The position numbers and the translations under genes were made by a program. Shown one piece after another: positions 12,654-26,731 of a DNA stretch of 64,000 bases (positions within the stretch are counted from its first letter, which is position 1; each line of letters starts with the position of its first letter). The stretch covers positions 620,001-684,000 of the forward strand of contig CAMPDV010000023.1 of NCBI GenBank assembly GCA_946699065.1. Direction: 5' to 3'. The stretch comes from Loxodes magnus (lineage: Eukaryota > Ciliophora > Karyorelictea > Loxodida > Loxodidae). The notes beneath the pieces are model-generated. The model saw only the letters and a program-made list of their open reading frames with translations. It had not been told where the DNA came from and did no database searches.

Positions 12654-14124
12654 TTTGCTTGATATCAACCTAATCTAAGAAAAATGTAAAAATTTAACTA
12701 AGATGCTAACATATCTTCATAAAAAGCCTCTAAATTTAGCATGTTATGATTAGGTAACCATACCAACTTGAGTAATGAAAGAATGAAATAATTTTTTGCC
12801 TCATTAGCTATTTTAAAAGCATTAATGCCTAAAAATAATGTACTAATAAACACTTTTTATATTATTTAAAACACTTTTAAGATACAAAAGTCATCCATAT
12901 AGGTTTTATTTATAACTTATGTTAAAATTATTTATAGTTAAAAGGTAAAACAATTAGATAATATACTCATTTAATCAGTATCATCAAGGATAATGCATTA
13001 GCAAAACCTATATTAATCTTTATAATTAATAAACATTTTATATTAAAGAGGTATTTATCCTCATTTTAAGAAATGTAAACATTTAAGCTAAAGTTAGCGA
13101 CTTTAAATCACTTTATCAAAAAATCTAAAATAAGAAATAATTTAATATAAATACTAGGTGCATTTGCAATATGGCTATGCTAATCCTGTAATTAGAATTA
13201 TATAAAATCCTTATTAAATACTTTAGAATATAAATGCAATATCTAAATTAATTTAAATAAAGGTAGCAGATATTTTATGATCAATATATGTTTATCATAA
13301 ATGATAAAAATGGAATTTTTAAATACATTAATTTAGAGTTTAGTGTCTAGATTTATCTATTTTAGTTTTAATTTTTATGCTTATAATCCGATCAAGATGT
13401 TTCAGTCATTTTTTATTGATAGATTCAAATTTTGAATTTTAGTAAATATGAGATACACTATAAATGTAAAACAGTTATAGCTAAAAAATTTTCTTTTAAT
13501 TAGGCAAATTCTGTATAAAGCAAGAATTAAATAAGAATATAATGGAAATTAAATACTTTTCAGCAAGTTTGTTTTAGAAATAAATACATTTTAAAAGATA
13601 ACTAATTTCTATAAATAACTCTTCCCTTAAGTTAGCATATTATAATATTCAAATATAAGAGGGATTGTAAGAGAAAAATTAAGGCTTAATTATAAAATTT
13701 TCTAGTTAAAAGTAAATATTTCTATAAATGAAGATTTTCATTTTTAATACCTTTAAAATAAATAGTAAGAAGGATCATTATTTCATCATAAATTTCTGTA
13801 TTTCAGCACGTTCATCTAGTTATTATTTATAAAGACAATAAATTTATAAAATACTAGCTATTCGCTTAGAACTAGCCAAATAGTCTATAAATAAATTAAA
13901 TCAATAAGTATTTATAAAGAAAACAAGTTAAACATTTAATTTTATATTTAGTTACTTTGAAAGAAAGATGCAACATTAGAATATTATAAGAATAGTATGA
14001 AGAAAGAAAATAGAAATAATTTAAAAAAGGCATTCTATTAGCTAGATAGAATACCTTAAAGTTTTCTTAATAATTTAAAGCTTTAAAAGATTTACAGTTG
14101 AAATAGCTGTTCTGATTATACAGA
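12654..14124. other. AT-rich gene-free block
   Basis: No coding frame or RNA gene is seen. It separates two minus-strand genes. Confidence 0.6.
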
Positions 14125-15579
14125 TCAAATTTTGTTTTCATCTTTAGAATTTTTTCTTCTTGCTCCATAATGCTCAAGCTTTAAAAAGCAAGCACATATC
14201 CCTCCCATTCCTGTCATTACTATAGGAATCAAACCTGTAGCGGTCTAAAAATAAGTTGGGTCTTAGTTTACAAATCCTTCACTCATCGTTATGCCTACTA
14301 AAATCAACCCTCCAATTATTTTTTCCATAGAATTTATAACAGCAAAAATCGTAGCACCTTAGTTATTATCCTTGCCAATAAAATCAGTAATAATTCCCAT
14401 TCCTGTCATTATTTAAACGCCCAAGCCAACTCCAAACAAAGAGATTAAAAAATAAATATAGCTTTAATTAGCAGGGGAAAGGAAAAGTATAGGAATGGCA
14501 AAAGTGTAGTGTATGAATGTACCAAATATGTAAATTAATTTCTTATGATACATTTTTGCGCTTAGTTAGAAAAGAGCAGCAGGAATTAATGCGCTAAAAT
14601 TAAGTATCATACTTACTAATGCAATTTGATAAGGTGTATGCTCGTTAGCTTCCGCCTCTGTGCTGATCCCTCCAAGGTGAAGCACATAAATATTGTAAAA
14701 GGGTAAAAGAGTAATAGTCATCCAATTTATTCTTGCGAACATATAGATGCAGCATGTTAAATAAAAATTTTTCTCCTTCAAAAATTTTCTTACAGGTCTG
14801 AAATCTAAACTTGCTGAAAATGGACTTTCGGGCTCAGTCCATTCCTCTGTTTCTCTTTTATTTTGAATATATAGTTCCTTATTCTCCCTTTTGTACTAAA
14901 TAGCTAAAGCCGAAAGTTTTGGTTCATCTAATTTTATAATAAAGAATAAGAGAGGGCAGGCACCTATACAAACCAGAACAATGATGAGCGTATGAAACTA
15001 TTCTTCTGGATCTCGTATGTTTTTGAATACTATATAAGCACATATTATCATAATTAAATGACCTGAAAATGAGAAAGCTCCTACTCCTCCAATAAGTTTG
15101 TTTCTGCGATTTTGATCATAGGAAAGCATTGGTATAAAGGCCATAAAAGCTACTTGAACAGCAGGCCAAAAAATATTTGCTCATGTAACCCAGAATACGT
15201 ACCACCAATATTTGTATTCTTATTCATCAAACAAATCACAAACATAGCATCTTGACCACATCATTAATTGACCTAATAAAGTAAGTCCAGCTCCAAGGAC
15301 ATACCATGGTTTTCTTAATCCCCATCTGGTGGGGTATTTATCCATAAGCAAACCGAAAACAATTGTGAAAATGATGTCTAAAAATCCAGCTATAAAAAGC
15401 AAAAAACCTGCCCAAAATTTTGGGAACTGAACGACTATTACAAGGTAGTAAATTGCATAATTTCCAAGTATTCCCACCATCAAGTCGAACATAAAATATC
15501 CTCCTGTATATGCTAATATATCCCATCTAGTAAGACCATCTTTAGGACGGTCTTTCAGTTCCTCGTAATTTATTTTCAT
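14125..15579 (-). CDS. MFSD12/GPH-type membrane transporter
   Basis: The 484-residue protein has about twelve hydrophobic segments and belongs to the major facilitator superfamily. Loop 2-3 reads GLLMDKYPTRWGLRKPWYVLG, typical of the MFS_2 branch. The segment WPAVQVAFMAFIPMLS followed by NRRNKL matches the conserved central signature of GPH/MFSD12 proteins. One TGA at 15181-15183 is read as Trp in VTWANIFW, and the protein ends SKDENKI at a TGA. There is no intron. The start has the TATAAAAATG context seen at several other genes. Family members move lysosomal cystine, sugars or lysolipids; the substrate here cannot be read from sequence. It is divergent from the gene at 16382, with 802 bp between starts. 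Confidence 0.88.
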
Positions 15580-16381
15580 TTTTATAATTACTAAAACTTT
15601 TGATATATTTTAATTAGCAGGCTACAATTTGTAAGGTAATAAGAAATGTTTAAAATTTAAATTGCTTTAAAAACTCATTTCATTATAGCATGCTTTAATT
15701 CTATCATATTTATAAACTTTTATAAAACTAACAAAAAAATTATACAGTTCTATGAATTGATATACTGAATAAAGGCGAAATAAGAGAATCCAAGCTCTTG
15801 ATTATTTGGAATTATTTTTTTAAGTCTTTAACTGTTGTTCAGTATAAATGGAAATTAACAACTTAACTAAATTAAAAAACGAAATTAATTTCAGTATTGA
15901 CAAAATAAACTTCATAATATTTATAATTATATACTCTCCTATTTATTTAAACCTATACTCATTTTAATGAAGAGGCATTAATTCCAATTTGTTCATTTTA
16001 TTATTTAGAACAAGTTTTAATCCACGTATGTATCTATCAGTTAGAAATGAATTATATTTTCTTAATGGACTTATTGTCTATTAAGAAGCTAAAATTAAAA
16101 ATATTAAGATTTAATTTATATCAATTAAAACTAAATTGATTGATGAAAATAAATTTCTATTATATAAAATAAAGATTCTTTATTAAGCCTTTGAATAACT
16201 TTCTATCAAAATTTAAGAATAACATTTAAACGATTATTGATCTTTTTTCTATTTTAATAAGAGATCTTTAAAGAAGTTGAGAAAGGTGAGTTATAGAAAT
16301 TAAGTCTTTAAAGTACTTAAGAATTTTTTGATTAGTTTATTGTTAAAATAAGTATTTTGCTATTTATTTGGTTTTTATTAA
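15580..16381. other. Divergent intergenic region
   Basis: This 802-bp stretch lies between two divergent starts and must hold both promoters. No element is identifiable beyond general AT richness. Confidence 0.6.
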
Positions 16382-19300
16382 ATGAAGCAATTCAAAGATT
16401 TATCAGTCAAAATTAAAAGAGAAATTGTTGAGCATAAGTTAACCAAACATCTGAAAAATGTCTTTTAGTTTCGTCTGTAAGATCAATTATAAAGTAAAAA
16501 GATCTAAAATAAGCTTTAATAAAAGAACAACCCATGAACGCAAAACTACACTCTTGAAGAGAAATTAGAAGACATTGAATTTAGTTAAAACGAAATAGAT
16601 AAGGTTATTAAAAGTATTCCTTAACCTACTGAAGTGACTTCAAAGTTCCAAAAGGTAGTTGAGAAAATCTAAACTTTCTGTATTTAGATTTATATTGATA
16701 AATTTAATCTCTTTCAAAGGCTTTACGAACTAAGTTAAATTGACAATTCTTATAATTTTGAAGATTTTATTAGTTCAGAGTGTGAATTATGAGTTATAGA
16801 AAGCGAGAAGGGTAAATAGCTCTCAGCTTAATGATGCTGCGAAATATACAAGAAAATGAAGTAAAATAAAAAAGAAAATTTAATGATTCAGTACATTACT
16901 AAATTCCTTAGAAAACTATATAAAATACATTAAGACAAAATCTAAAAATTAGACGAAGAAGATAAAAAGTAATTTTTTATTTTAGGAAGTATTTTTGTGC
17001 TTAGGAAAATATGACTAACAATCCGGAATTAAGATAGGTATAAAAAATGAGACAATATATTGGTCAAGACCATAAAACCTTCTGAACAATGAATACGATA
17101 ACTTGTCCTGAACATCCTCAGTTTAGTGCAGATGTGCGTTTTCATGGTCATTATATTTATTCGCTATGAAAAATAATGAAGATATTAGAAAAAGATAATT
17201 TGAAGCTAAATATTTATATTCCTGAAACTTTAATCTCAGGCTTCGGATTTAATTAGCCATCAATTCTTAAAAATAATAGCAAAGGAGAAATCATTTTTTA
17301 GACTGATTTAGATGTGCAGCAGTTTGATTCAAATTTTAAAAAAATGCTTAGTCATGTTAAAATCCCTTAAATTGAATTTTAAGGCTGAGTACCACCTAAA
17401 GTAATAGTTAAAAAAGAAGTTGCGGAAACAACTGGTAGAAAAAATAAGCAATGAAAAGTTGAAATGGAAATCATAAGAAATACAGAAATTTTTGAAGATT
17501 CTGAAGAAGCAATTTTTTTGGCAAGATAAGCTCATTCTGAAATTCCACAAGTTTCAAATATTTTAATTTAATAGTTTATCTACCCTAAAGGACTTAAAGC
17601 TTTTAAGACGAGAGTAATATGAAATCGACTTTCAAATGGTGCGGATAACTATAAATTTTTCAAAATTTCAAGTAACATAAGAATAGATGGAAAGCAGAAT
17701 TAAATTCCAAAGAACAAACGAGATGAAAAATCAACTAACAGTGTGGAAGGGAATCTAGGCTTGAAAAACAAATACCAATTAGATACTTAGCATAATGAGT
17801 TTCTCAGTTAAACTCAAAATATTCAATGACAAAAAATTTTAGGAAATTCCATTACAAATGAGACATAATAGCATTAAATTGAGAACTCTATTTCTTAGGA
17901 AGAAATAATATCACCAAATATATGATCTAAATTTGATGGATAGCATTAAATTTCTTCTCTTTTCAAAAATGGAGAAGAGCCGTAAACTGCTTTGCTTGAT
18001 AATAGAAAAAAGGATGAAATAATTCTAAATTCTAAACAAATACAGAAATCTTTTCTATTAACCCATTTTACTAGAAAATAGTTAATGAATGTTGACAAGG
18101 GACTCAAACCTGATGATTGGGAACTATATTTGCAACAAATTTATGATTCATATAAATCTCAATTTACCACAAAATCAAAATATGCTATTTAGCAAACAAT
18201 TTACGAAATAAAATAAAGCTCTTAGTAAGTGGAAGAACTATAAAATATTGTAAGCTATTTAAAAGAATTATTTGATATGCTAATTCTGTCCAAAAAGTAA
18301 CAAAGAATAGCAAGGCTTGCATGCGATTTTATCTTGGATACCTCAGATAAATGATATTTGATTAATATTTGTGCTGTTAGAATACAATCTTTAGAAACTA
18401 ATCATTCTCATAAACAAAATTTTACTCTTCAAAACTTGAGCCTCAATACAAGCTTATAAGGAGGAGCTGGAGGTGACAAAAAAAGAGATGTTATATGCTG
18501 CGGAGATTACTGCAACATCCTTTCTTGACATGCTAATAGAAATGACTTTAGAACTTAATTAGTATATAGAAAAAATGATAAAATTGAAACATCTGTAATT
18601 GAACTGCAGGCTTCACGCTTTTAGTTTACGAATAATGTAGGTCAGATAATTAAAAAAATAAGTGATGGCACAATATACAAAGACACTCCATTATCAAAAG
18701 GATTTCAGTATAAAGTAATGAGAAAAACAATAATGAAAGATAGATAAAAAAATCATTCAATCTTCTGCGCACTTAAAAACAATCAGTAATTATTAAGGCA
18801 AATAAACATTGAAGTTGATCCTGAAAAAAAGTTAGAAAAATTGAGAGAAATAATTGGAATAAACTAAAGCAAGTAAAATAAAAAATATATGTAAAGCACT
18901 TTTTTCGCTAAAGACAAAATAAATAAAAATGAGTTAATAAGAATATTTGAAAGAGTACCAGTGTGTGCTGTTTGCTTTAAAATATATAATGATTAAGAAT
19001 AAATGGAAATCAAATTGTCTAATCTCTAGTCTAAAAGTAATGAACGACTAAAAGATGCTAAATTAATTTAAAATAAAAAGAGCCATACTACGTAATCACC
19101 CAAACAATAGTAAATTAATAAAGAAGATCAAACCATAAAAAAATCGGCGTCTTAAACTATAACTCCTTTAAGGCCAAGAGATGTTTCAACACAGAAGAGT
19201 AGATATGAAGATAAAAAAGATTCTCTGCCAAATATAAAAGATAATGAAAATATATAGGAGTGAAATAAAAGGATGCAAAAATCTTAAAGCGAAAAAAAAT

Positions 19301-20085
19301 TACGTTTTAATAATAAAAAAGATTATACAAGCAATTTGGGTAAAGAAGTCTATTTTTAATAAGGAAATGGAGAAAAGAAAGATTATTGGTTTAAAAAGAA
19401 ATAGATTTCTAAGATAAAAACTTTAATATAGTAAAAAGCAGTATAGTATTTTGAGCATTTTAGAAAATAGAATTCGAGATTAGAAGAATTTCATAATCAC
19501 TTAATAAAAAAGGTATAAAATTAGATGAATTCTGATAAAAATTAAAATAAAAAAACTAAACCTGTATGTGATTTTGTTAATGAAATAAATTAGAAGTGGA
19601 AGGACATCTAACTATAAGCGTAAATTTCAAAAGAGCGCTTCAAAGTAGTTAAAATTAAAAATGACTTAGAGATAGCTTAAAATAATCAAAGTTTTTACCA
19701 CAACTTTATGCGATCTACTGCATATGCCTGGATTAAGGAGAAATTGAAGTAAAAAGACCAAATAAAAATAATGTAAGAAGAATAAAACAATAGTCTTAAT
19801 CAATCCGAAGAAAAAAGAACTCCTAGAACTTAAATTTTGAATTTCTATAAACAATAGAGATGTTCTATCGAAGAAGTATTGAGTCTTATTAGATAACAAT
19901 AGTAAAATTAAAAAAATGAAGCTATTAACAAAAATACTGACTAGATAAATTAGACTATGCAGGAAAATATTCCTAGTGAAATTTAAGTTAATTTACTCTA
20001 ATAATCAATTAACTAATTTACTATCTTCTTAGCATTTATAAATATTAAGGTTTTACTTTCATAAAGAATTAGGAATATATATTGA
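16382..20085 (+). CDS. Large unknown protein (1228 aa), one tiny intron
   Basis: The first exon starts MKQFKDLSVKIKREIVEHKL and runs to 16968. Removing GTAATTTTTTATTTTAG (16969-16985) joins DKK to KYFCAQENMTNN and shifts to the frame that stays coherent to the TGA at 20083. Recognisable but unassigned blocks include CPEHPQFSADVRFHGHYIYS, the basic QGWVPPKVIVKKEVAETT, and DFILDTSDKWYLIN (W = TGA), similar to a motif in the 10758 gene. Others are the Cys-containing DVICCGDYCNILSWH and FERVPVCAVCFKIYND. The last 350 residues are charged and low-complexity. About a dozen TGA codons read as Trp. The final 35 residues are less typical, so the stop is only moderately sure. The length and style suggest a structural or ciliary protein, but I cannot name a family. 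Confidence 0.75.
16969..16985 (+). other. 17-nt intron
   Basis: GTAATTTTTTATTTTAG. Its removal shifts the frame by two and fuses two coherent protein segments (DKK and KYFCAQENM). Confidence 0.85.
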
Positions 20086-23000
20086 TATAATTAATCATGA
20101 ATTGCAACTAAATAAAATACTATTAAAATTGTTTGGCAAAATAGTTAATTTAAAATTAAGTTAGAAACCAAACTAATATTTATTATATTGAGTATTATAA
20201 AGTAACTTTTATTTTTATTTGGGAAATACTTAAAATAATTAAAACTGTTTAAGCTTATTATACAGTAATTAAGGTGTTTTCATTTTATCTTTCATTTTTT
20301 ATGTTTTTAAACAGGTATTATAAAGCTATGAAATATGAGTTTAATTATAAAGAAAATATTTAAAGCTATAAGGCTATTTGCATATTCTTATATTTTGAAT
20401 TAGGCTTGCTAAATTTCTACAGTCTATTACGCATAAATCTCAATTTTTAACTTTTTAAAATAAGTGCTTTCCAAGTAAGCAAATATATTCTATTAAGGAA
20501 GCTTTCTGCAATAAAGAATCCAAAACGCCTTATTAATTAGATAATTTGGATATATATAATCTTAAATAATAATAGATATGTTTAATAAGAATAATTACAC
20601 ATCTACTACTTAGGTTAAGCTATATCTTTAAGATTATGTAAGGAAGCAGCTTAATAAGTAGTGATTAGAAAGATTTATTAAATTTAAATTAGCTTATCAT
20701 TTTATTTAAACTGATAATTCTCTTTTAAACTTATAATTATTTAAAATTCAGATTATGCAGGAAAAATTTTAATATTCAAAGGCATGAGAACTCAATAATT
20801 TCTTATTAAAATCCCTAAGATTAAAGAGCTTAAGTTAGCCAAGTTTTTAAAATAAAACAATTAAATCTTCAAGTTTAAAATTAATTAAAATAAAGCTAAA
20901 TAGAGTATTTAAAAAACAGAAATGAAAATAATATCAAAAACTAAAATTATTATTATCTAAAGCAGGTGAAATTAATCTATGTATTATGCATATAGAAAAA
21001 TAGGTAAGAAATTTAATTATAATAAATACATTAAAGCAAGCAAAATTAATAGAGAGTTTAAATAATGAAGAAAAGAATTCAATTAATTAAAAATGATAAT
21101 GCTAGCAAATAATTATATATGAGAATAGATGGAATTTAAAGTATTCAAAAATAATACTTTATTTTAAGTTGATTCTTAGAGATTTAGTTCGAAGTCTTTA
21201 GTTATAAATAAAAAACATGTTTAAATATTTTTTCTTGATAAAGATGGCGCTAAAAATTAGGAATAAAGAAGATAATATAAAATAATATCTATAATTAAGT
21301 AAATTCTATAAAGAAAAGAGGGATAAGCTTAAATTAAATTAAAAATAAATACCTTTTAACTTTTAAATAAATCAATAGAAACAACAAAATAATGAGATTA
21401 CTAGCAAAAATAACTTTTAACATATCAAAAATTGAAAGAGAATAATCTGAAAATTAGAAATTACTTAGAAAATTTCAGTAAATTTCTATTAATTTTTAGA
21501 TAACTATTTGAAAAAATGCATACTTTTTCTCAAAATCATTTCATAAGATTAAATTTATACATTAAAAATTTAAGATATCTATCATAGTTTTCTAGTTATT
21601 ATGATTGAAATTAACTGTTTATTTCAGTTTTAGTTATTTGAAATATGTTAATATTATATTTACTTAAAAGAAAAAATTGAAAGGAACTTTAAGAAAATTA
21701 TTAAGATATTTTTGCATTATTTTCATTTATAGCTAAAACGTCATATAGTAATGGTGCCTTATAAGGATTTTAAATATTCTAAGAGACAAAGTGAAGGAGA
21801 ATAGAGTTAGATCTTCAATAATTTTGATAAAATTCAGATTCTAATTTAAAAATTGAAATTACATTAAATTAAATTATTTTACTTAAACAGGTAAAATTTC
21901 TATCAAAAATCAAAAGATTAAGTTGTATAAATATTCCTTTTATTATAAAAGATGGATATAGTGATTAATATCCTTAAATTAATAAAATGCTACAGATATT
22001 TGATGAAAGATAAAAACCAAAATAAAAAGAATATAATTTTATTTTGAGGAATCTAATGTAAATTAAACTCTTAAAATAATAGTTATTAGATAATAAACTA
22101 AAAAGGCTTTTGAAAAGAGATAGGAATTAATGATAAAATAATTTAATGATAAAATAAAGCAAACATCAGAACTAATTTCGTAAATATTAAAGTTTAAAGT
22201 AATGCAAAAAGACTATTAGAAGAAGTTTTAAAGGTAACTATATAGAATTTCTTAATTTTCATTGAAACACTTTGATTGTTTTAAATAAAAAAATTTATTT
22301 AAAGGATAAACAAAAAATTAATCTATAGAAAGTTTAGTTATAAAATAACTATAAATATTTTCTTTTAAATTATCTTTCCTCATTAAATTCAAATATAATT
22401 GTTTTAAGCTCCTTTAGTTTATAGTTATTATAAAATCAATTATTAATTTCAAATGCTCTTCTATGATTTAATTTTTTGGTTTGTTATATCTGATTTTAAA
22501 ATGTCTAATAGCTATATTGATAGTAACAGAAATCCCTAAAGTAAAAGCCTTGGATAAATTAAAAAGTAACGATATAATTAAAATATACCTTATTATCTAT
22601 CCAATTTAATAGAATTATCATTTCTTTTATTAATAAACTTTCTATTTTCCTTCTTTAATATTCTCTTCATTATTCAAATTATACATTTTTATGCTATTAT
22701 AATTACTAAACTTACTATCTTAAACCTGTTAAATATGATTCTTAATCCTAATCTTTTACCTGTTAAGTAAGTTACCAAAGAGTAGTATATAAATAATAAT
22801 AGTAAGTTAATGAAAGTTTATATAGACAGAAGAATAATAAAAGTTTAAACTAAAAAGCAAAATAAATGTATATTCATGGATATTAAAGATATTTCATGCC
22901 ATTATTAGCTATTTACTCTAATTAATTTTCTTAAAATAAGGGTTAAAGTATATATAAGGACTTTACTCCTAAATAGCCATTCTTATTATTTAACTAATAA

Positions 23001-24475
23001 CTAGAACTTTAATTAATCTTTAATATTCTCATCATTCTATCTTATACCCTTTTGACTCATATTATTTTATAAGTTATAAAGACTTATTGGATTCTATTTA
23101 TTTAACATATTGATTTATAGCTAGAAGATATCTGAATTATTAGTCTATATTAAAAATTAAAAGTAAATAAAACTTAGATGACTGTATAATAGCCTAGACT
23201 CTATTATTAGTAAACATAGCATTTATAATAAACCTTATTAATTTTAAGCTTAGAGCACACAGCAGATACTAGTTATTAATAATTAAGCACTATATATTTT
23301 ATTTTACTTAACATATTTAACTATGAGTCTTATCCAATTTATAAAATTAGCTAATTCTTTAAAAGTAAGTAGCTTACAATAGGTTTAGCAGTTATGCGTA
23401 AGATATTAATTACGATAATAATAAAAGTTAGATTATGCTTAAGAGTAATTGCTATAGACTTGTAATATCTAATTCATATCTTTAATTCATACTTTATGCT
23501 AATATTTTATCTTTTGAGCCTAGTTAAAATTAGATCAGTTTATAGATAAATATTAGCTTATCATCAGAGAAAATAATAAATTTTAAATAAAACTAAGCTT
23601 ATTTTTACTTAGAAATAATAATCTATAAACTAAATTTCTTCCTTAATAGCTTTAGCCAATAAATATTAGTATAATAGAAGGCAAATACTCAAAGATTAAA
23701 TTAAGAACAAAATAAAGTTAAAAGGAAAGTATAGTTGCTTAGTGAAAGTGATGAAAATTAGAACTAAAGAGTGTTAGTAAAGTGTATTAATATAGAATAG
23801 TCAGTATTAAATAGTGAGAATTAAGCAACTATTTTATTTAGTTTCTAAATAAGTGAAACAACAAGATTAAAATTAACTGCCTAGCCGGCTTAATCCGATT
23901 TTTATTGCTTATGTTATAAAGAAGCTTAGCTTATAGCAAGTAAATAAATCTAAAATAATAGATTAATATTTATTTATTAAACCTAAAAGCAATTTTATTG
24001 CTTGAATGGCTTAACTATATAATATTTACATTAAGCCCAATAAATTTATCAGAGTATAAATAAGTAAAAACAAAGTAAAATTTGGTACCTAAAACTATTA
24101 GCCAAGTCTAAGTTGAATAATTTCATTCTACTATTTAAATAAATATCCTTGATAAACTATAAGAAATTCTCCAAGAAGAGTATAAGTTCTCAAAGTAAAT
24201 TAAAGTACTTTGCTATAATTAGGATTTTATATGACTGATTGCTACATTCATAGATTACCTTTTTAACACTTATAAAGCATAAATTTTTAATGATATAGTT
24301 ATCAATTCATATTACTTCAATAGCTTCAAATAGCATTTTCAATACTTACATTTTTATCAATAAAAGGGATGATTGAATGCTAAAATATATGAAATAGGAA
24401 GGGTAAGTTAATTATATAAGTAAAGGTATCTATAATATGAAGGAACAATAACAATTTATTCTACAAATTATAAAA
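20086..24475. other. 4.4-kb AT-rich gene-free block
   Basis: This is the largest empty stretch of the window. No protein frame, RNA gene or recognisable transposon remnant was found on either strand. Degenerate repeats cannot be excluded by eye. Confidence 0.55.
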
Positions 24476-25966
24476 ATGGAAGGATAAAATTTAGATATAA
24501 TGAGTGATAATTTAATCTCTTTCAGAAAATATAGATCTTATCCTAAAATATCTCAATCAGCTATCAAAATTCAAACTAAAAAATCAATGCAGTTTAATAA
24601 TTATTTTCCAAAGAGTTACTTAAGTAACTCAGTAAAATAGAGTAATTTAAATCCAGATCTTCTTAATGAAGAGGCCTTTAAAGAGTAATTTAATAATCAA
24701 AAGGTTAATGTATTTTATAAAAAAAGACTTTAAGAAAGCTAAAATTTCAAAAATGAGCAAGGTTTTTGCTACCAAATGTCTGAATTTAATCCTTAATCAA
24801 CAGAAAATAAAATTCGCTTAAACAAATCAAAGTGAAATTCGGATGAATAGAAATAGGAAAATAAAATATAAAATTTCAATGGCAAAAAAGGTATGAAATT
24901 TAAGAATGAAAACAGGATTTATAACGAATTTCAGCTAAGCTTGTTAAAGCAGAATTAGAAAACAATTTTAAACAAAGAAAATTAATTAAGTAATATCTAG
25001 CTTTCTGATAATTAAGATATTTCCTAATAATCTGCTTATTGTATTCCCCATAATAATGAAGATAAATTCTTTTAATAAGCCTTGAATCAACTATAATAAT
25101 GAGAAAAAATGAGCTAGCACTCAACTGAGGATGGCATTTAAAATTAGTAGCATTTTATTAATGTAATTATGGAATAAAATAATATTAATATTAGTCAAAG
25201 CAATCCTATATAGAACAAAAATACCTATAAAGGAAAGAAATCTCTACAAATTTAAGATCCTCTAAAAGCCAAACTAAGTTTAGAGGGAAAAACTGCTAAA
25301 AGTGCTAAAAATTAAATTAAAGAAAATTTATGCTAATAAATGCAAAAGATTGATTAGAAATACTAGAAACAGGAAAAAGCAAGACTACTTAATAATAATT
25401 TTAATGGCAGTTTTGAGATATAAAGAAATAATAAATTATAAGAAGAAGTTTATTCTGATTTAAAAAATCCTAAGAAGACATAGAAAATGCTTAAAATTTA
25501 TTTAAATAAATTATCTAATTCTAACCATAAATCTATTAAAGACAATCTTAATTAAACTCTTGATAGCTTTGGCTAAAATGCAATTTTTCCTAGAAATAGC
25601 ACACCAATTTTAAATAGAGCTAAAACAGCTAATAAACTAGGTGAAATACCTATAATTGGTTCCCTATAAGCTAATAATAATAAATCCTAAGCATTTAGAA
25701 AGCATTTGCTTCTAAGATAGTAATAAATACAAAAGTAGCAATATGATTAATTAACTTAGATTCAAAAATAAACTCCTCAAAAGCTTTTGAAAAACAACCT
25801 ACCTCTCCTTGAAAATTAGAATAATAAAGTTCGTATAAATTGGGCCAATCAAAAAGTATCAATAAAGCCAAAAGACACTATTATTAACCATTCTCAATCC
25901 TTTATTCCTTAATTTAAGAAAAAGCAAAGCAAGATTTCTAACAAGTAGATAGGATAGATAAAATGA
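24476..25966 (+). CDS. Asn/Gln/Lys-rich unknown protein
   Basis: About 496 residues, starting MEGQNLDIMSDNLISFRKYR and ending NKQIGQIK at TGA (25964). I chose the ATG at 24476 because it sits in the TATAAAAATG context shared with other genes. In-frame ATGs at 24389, 24437 and 24500 are alternatives. The protein is very rich in Asn, Gln, Lys and Ser, with no membrane span and no known domain. Short amphipathic coiled-coil stretches (MQKIDQKYQKQEKARLL, KHLLLRQQQIQKQQYDQ) are visible. In-frame TGA gives Trp in SKWNSDEQ and LQQWEKMS. Composition suggests a disordered scaffold. The next gene follows on the same strand 765 bp downstream. Confidence 0.65.
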
Positions 25967-26731
25967 GAAAAAACTAATATATTTATAATATTAGTGTCAT
26001 TGAAACTGTTTTTAAATCTTTTTAACCATGTAACAGCTTCCAAAAGTCCTTTATATAAAACCTTAAAGTTCTAATTAAATTATTAAAATAGCTCTAATAA
26101 CTTTATTTATAATAAACAATTATTCCTATTTAAAGAAGCTATAGCTTTTACCAATTTGTTATCTACTAATCAAGCAAATAAAATATAGAAATATAATAGC
26201 AAAATAGATAGGAAATAAGTTTAGTGAATAGTAAGAGGCTATAAATAAAAATACTTTAGATTATTTTATTAAGATAAGTATATCTTAGCACTCCTTATCT
26301 TAGAAAGTATTATAATAGACATACCTTTAAATACTAGCTTATCGTTTCTAATCTTACTGATATTTTCTCGAATTCTCTAGTTTTTAATTATTAGCTGCCT
26401 ATTTGAAGTATGGTTATAAGCATAAATAATAGAAATCTATGTTAAGAAGTATTATTTTAATTTTGATATTTCTATCTATTTAAAAAGTATTTAACTTAGG
26501 TATTTGAAACGTATTAAAAGGTAATACTAATTGAATGCGATAAAGCTATAAAAGGTCAATTAATAAGTAGATACAAAGCAACAAGTAACAGGAAATTCTT
26601 AGTTGCTTTGCATTAAATTAATAATTTGTAGTATAGCTTAGCCCTATATCTATCAAATGTATTTAAGTAAATTTAATGAGCTAATTTATATAAAATTAAT
26701 CTACTTTTTGAGCTCATTTCAGAAATATAAA
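25967..26731. other. Intergenic spacer
   Basis: AT-rich spacer between two plus-strand genes; nothing else is seen. Confidence 0.6.
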
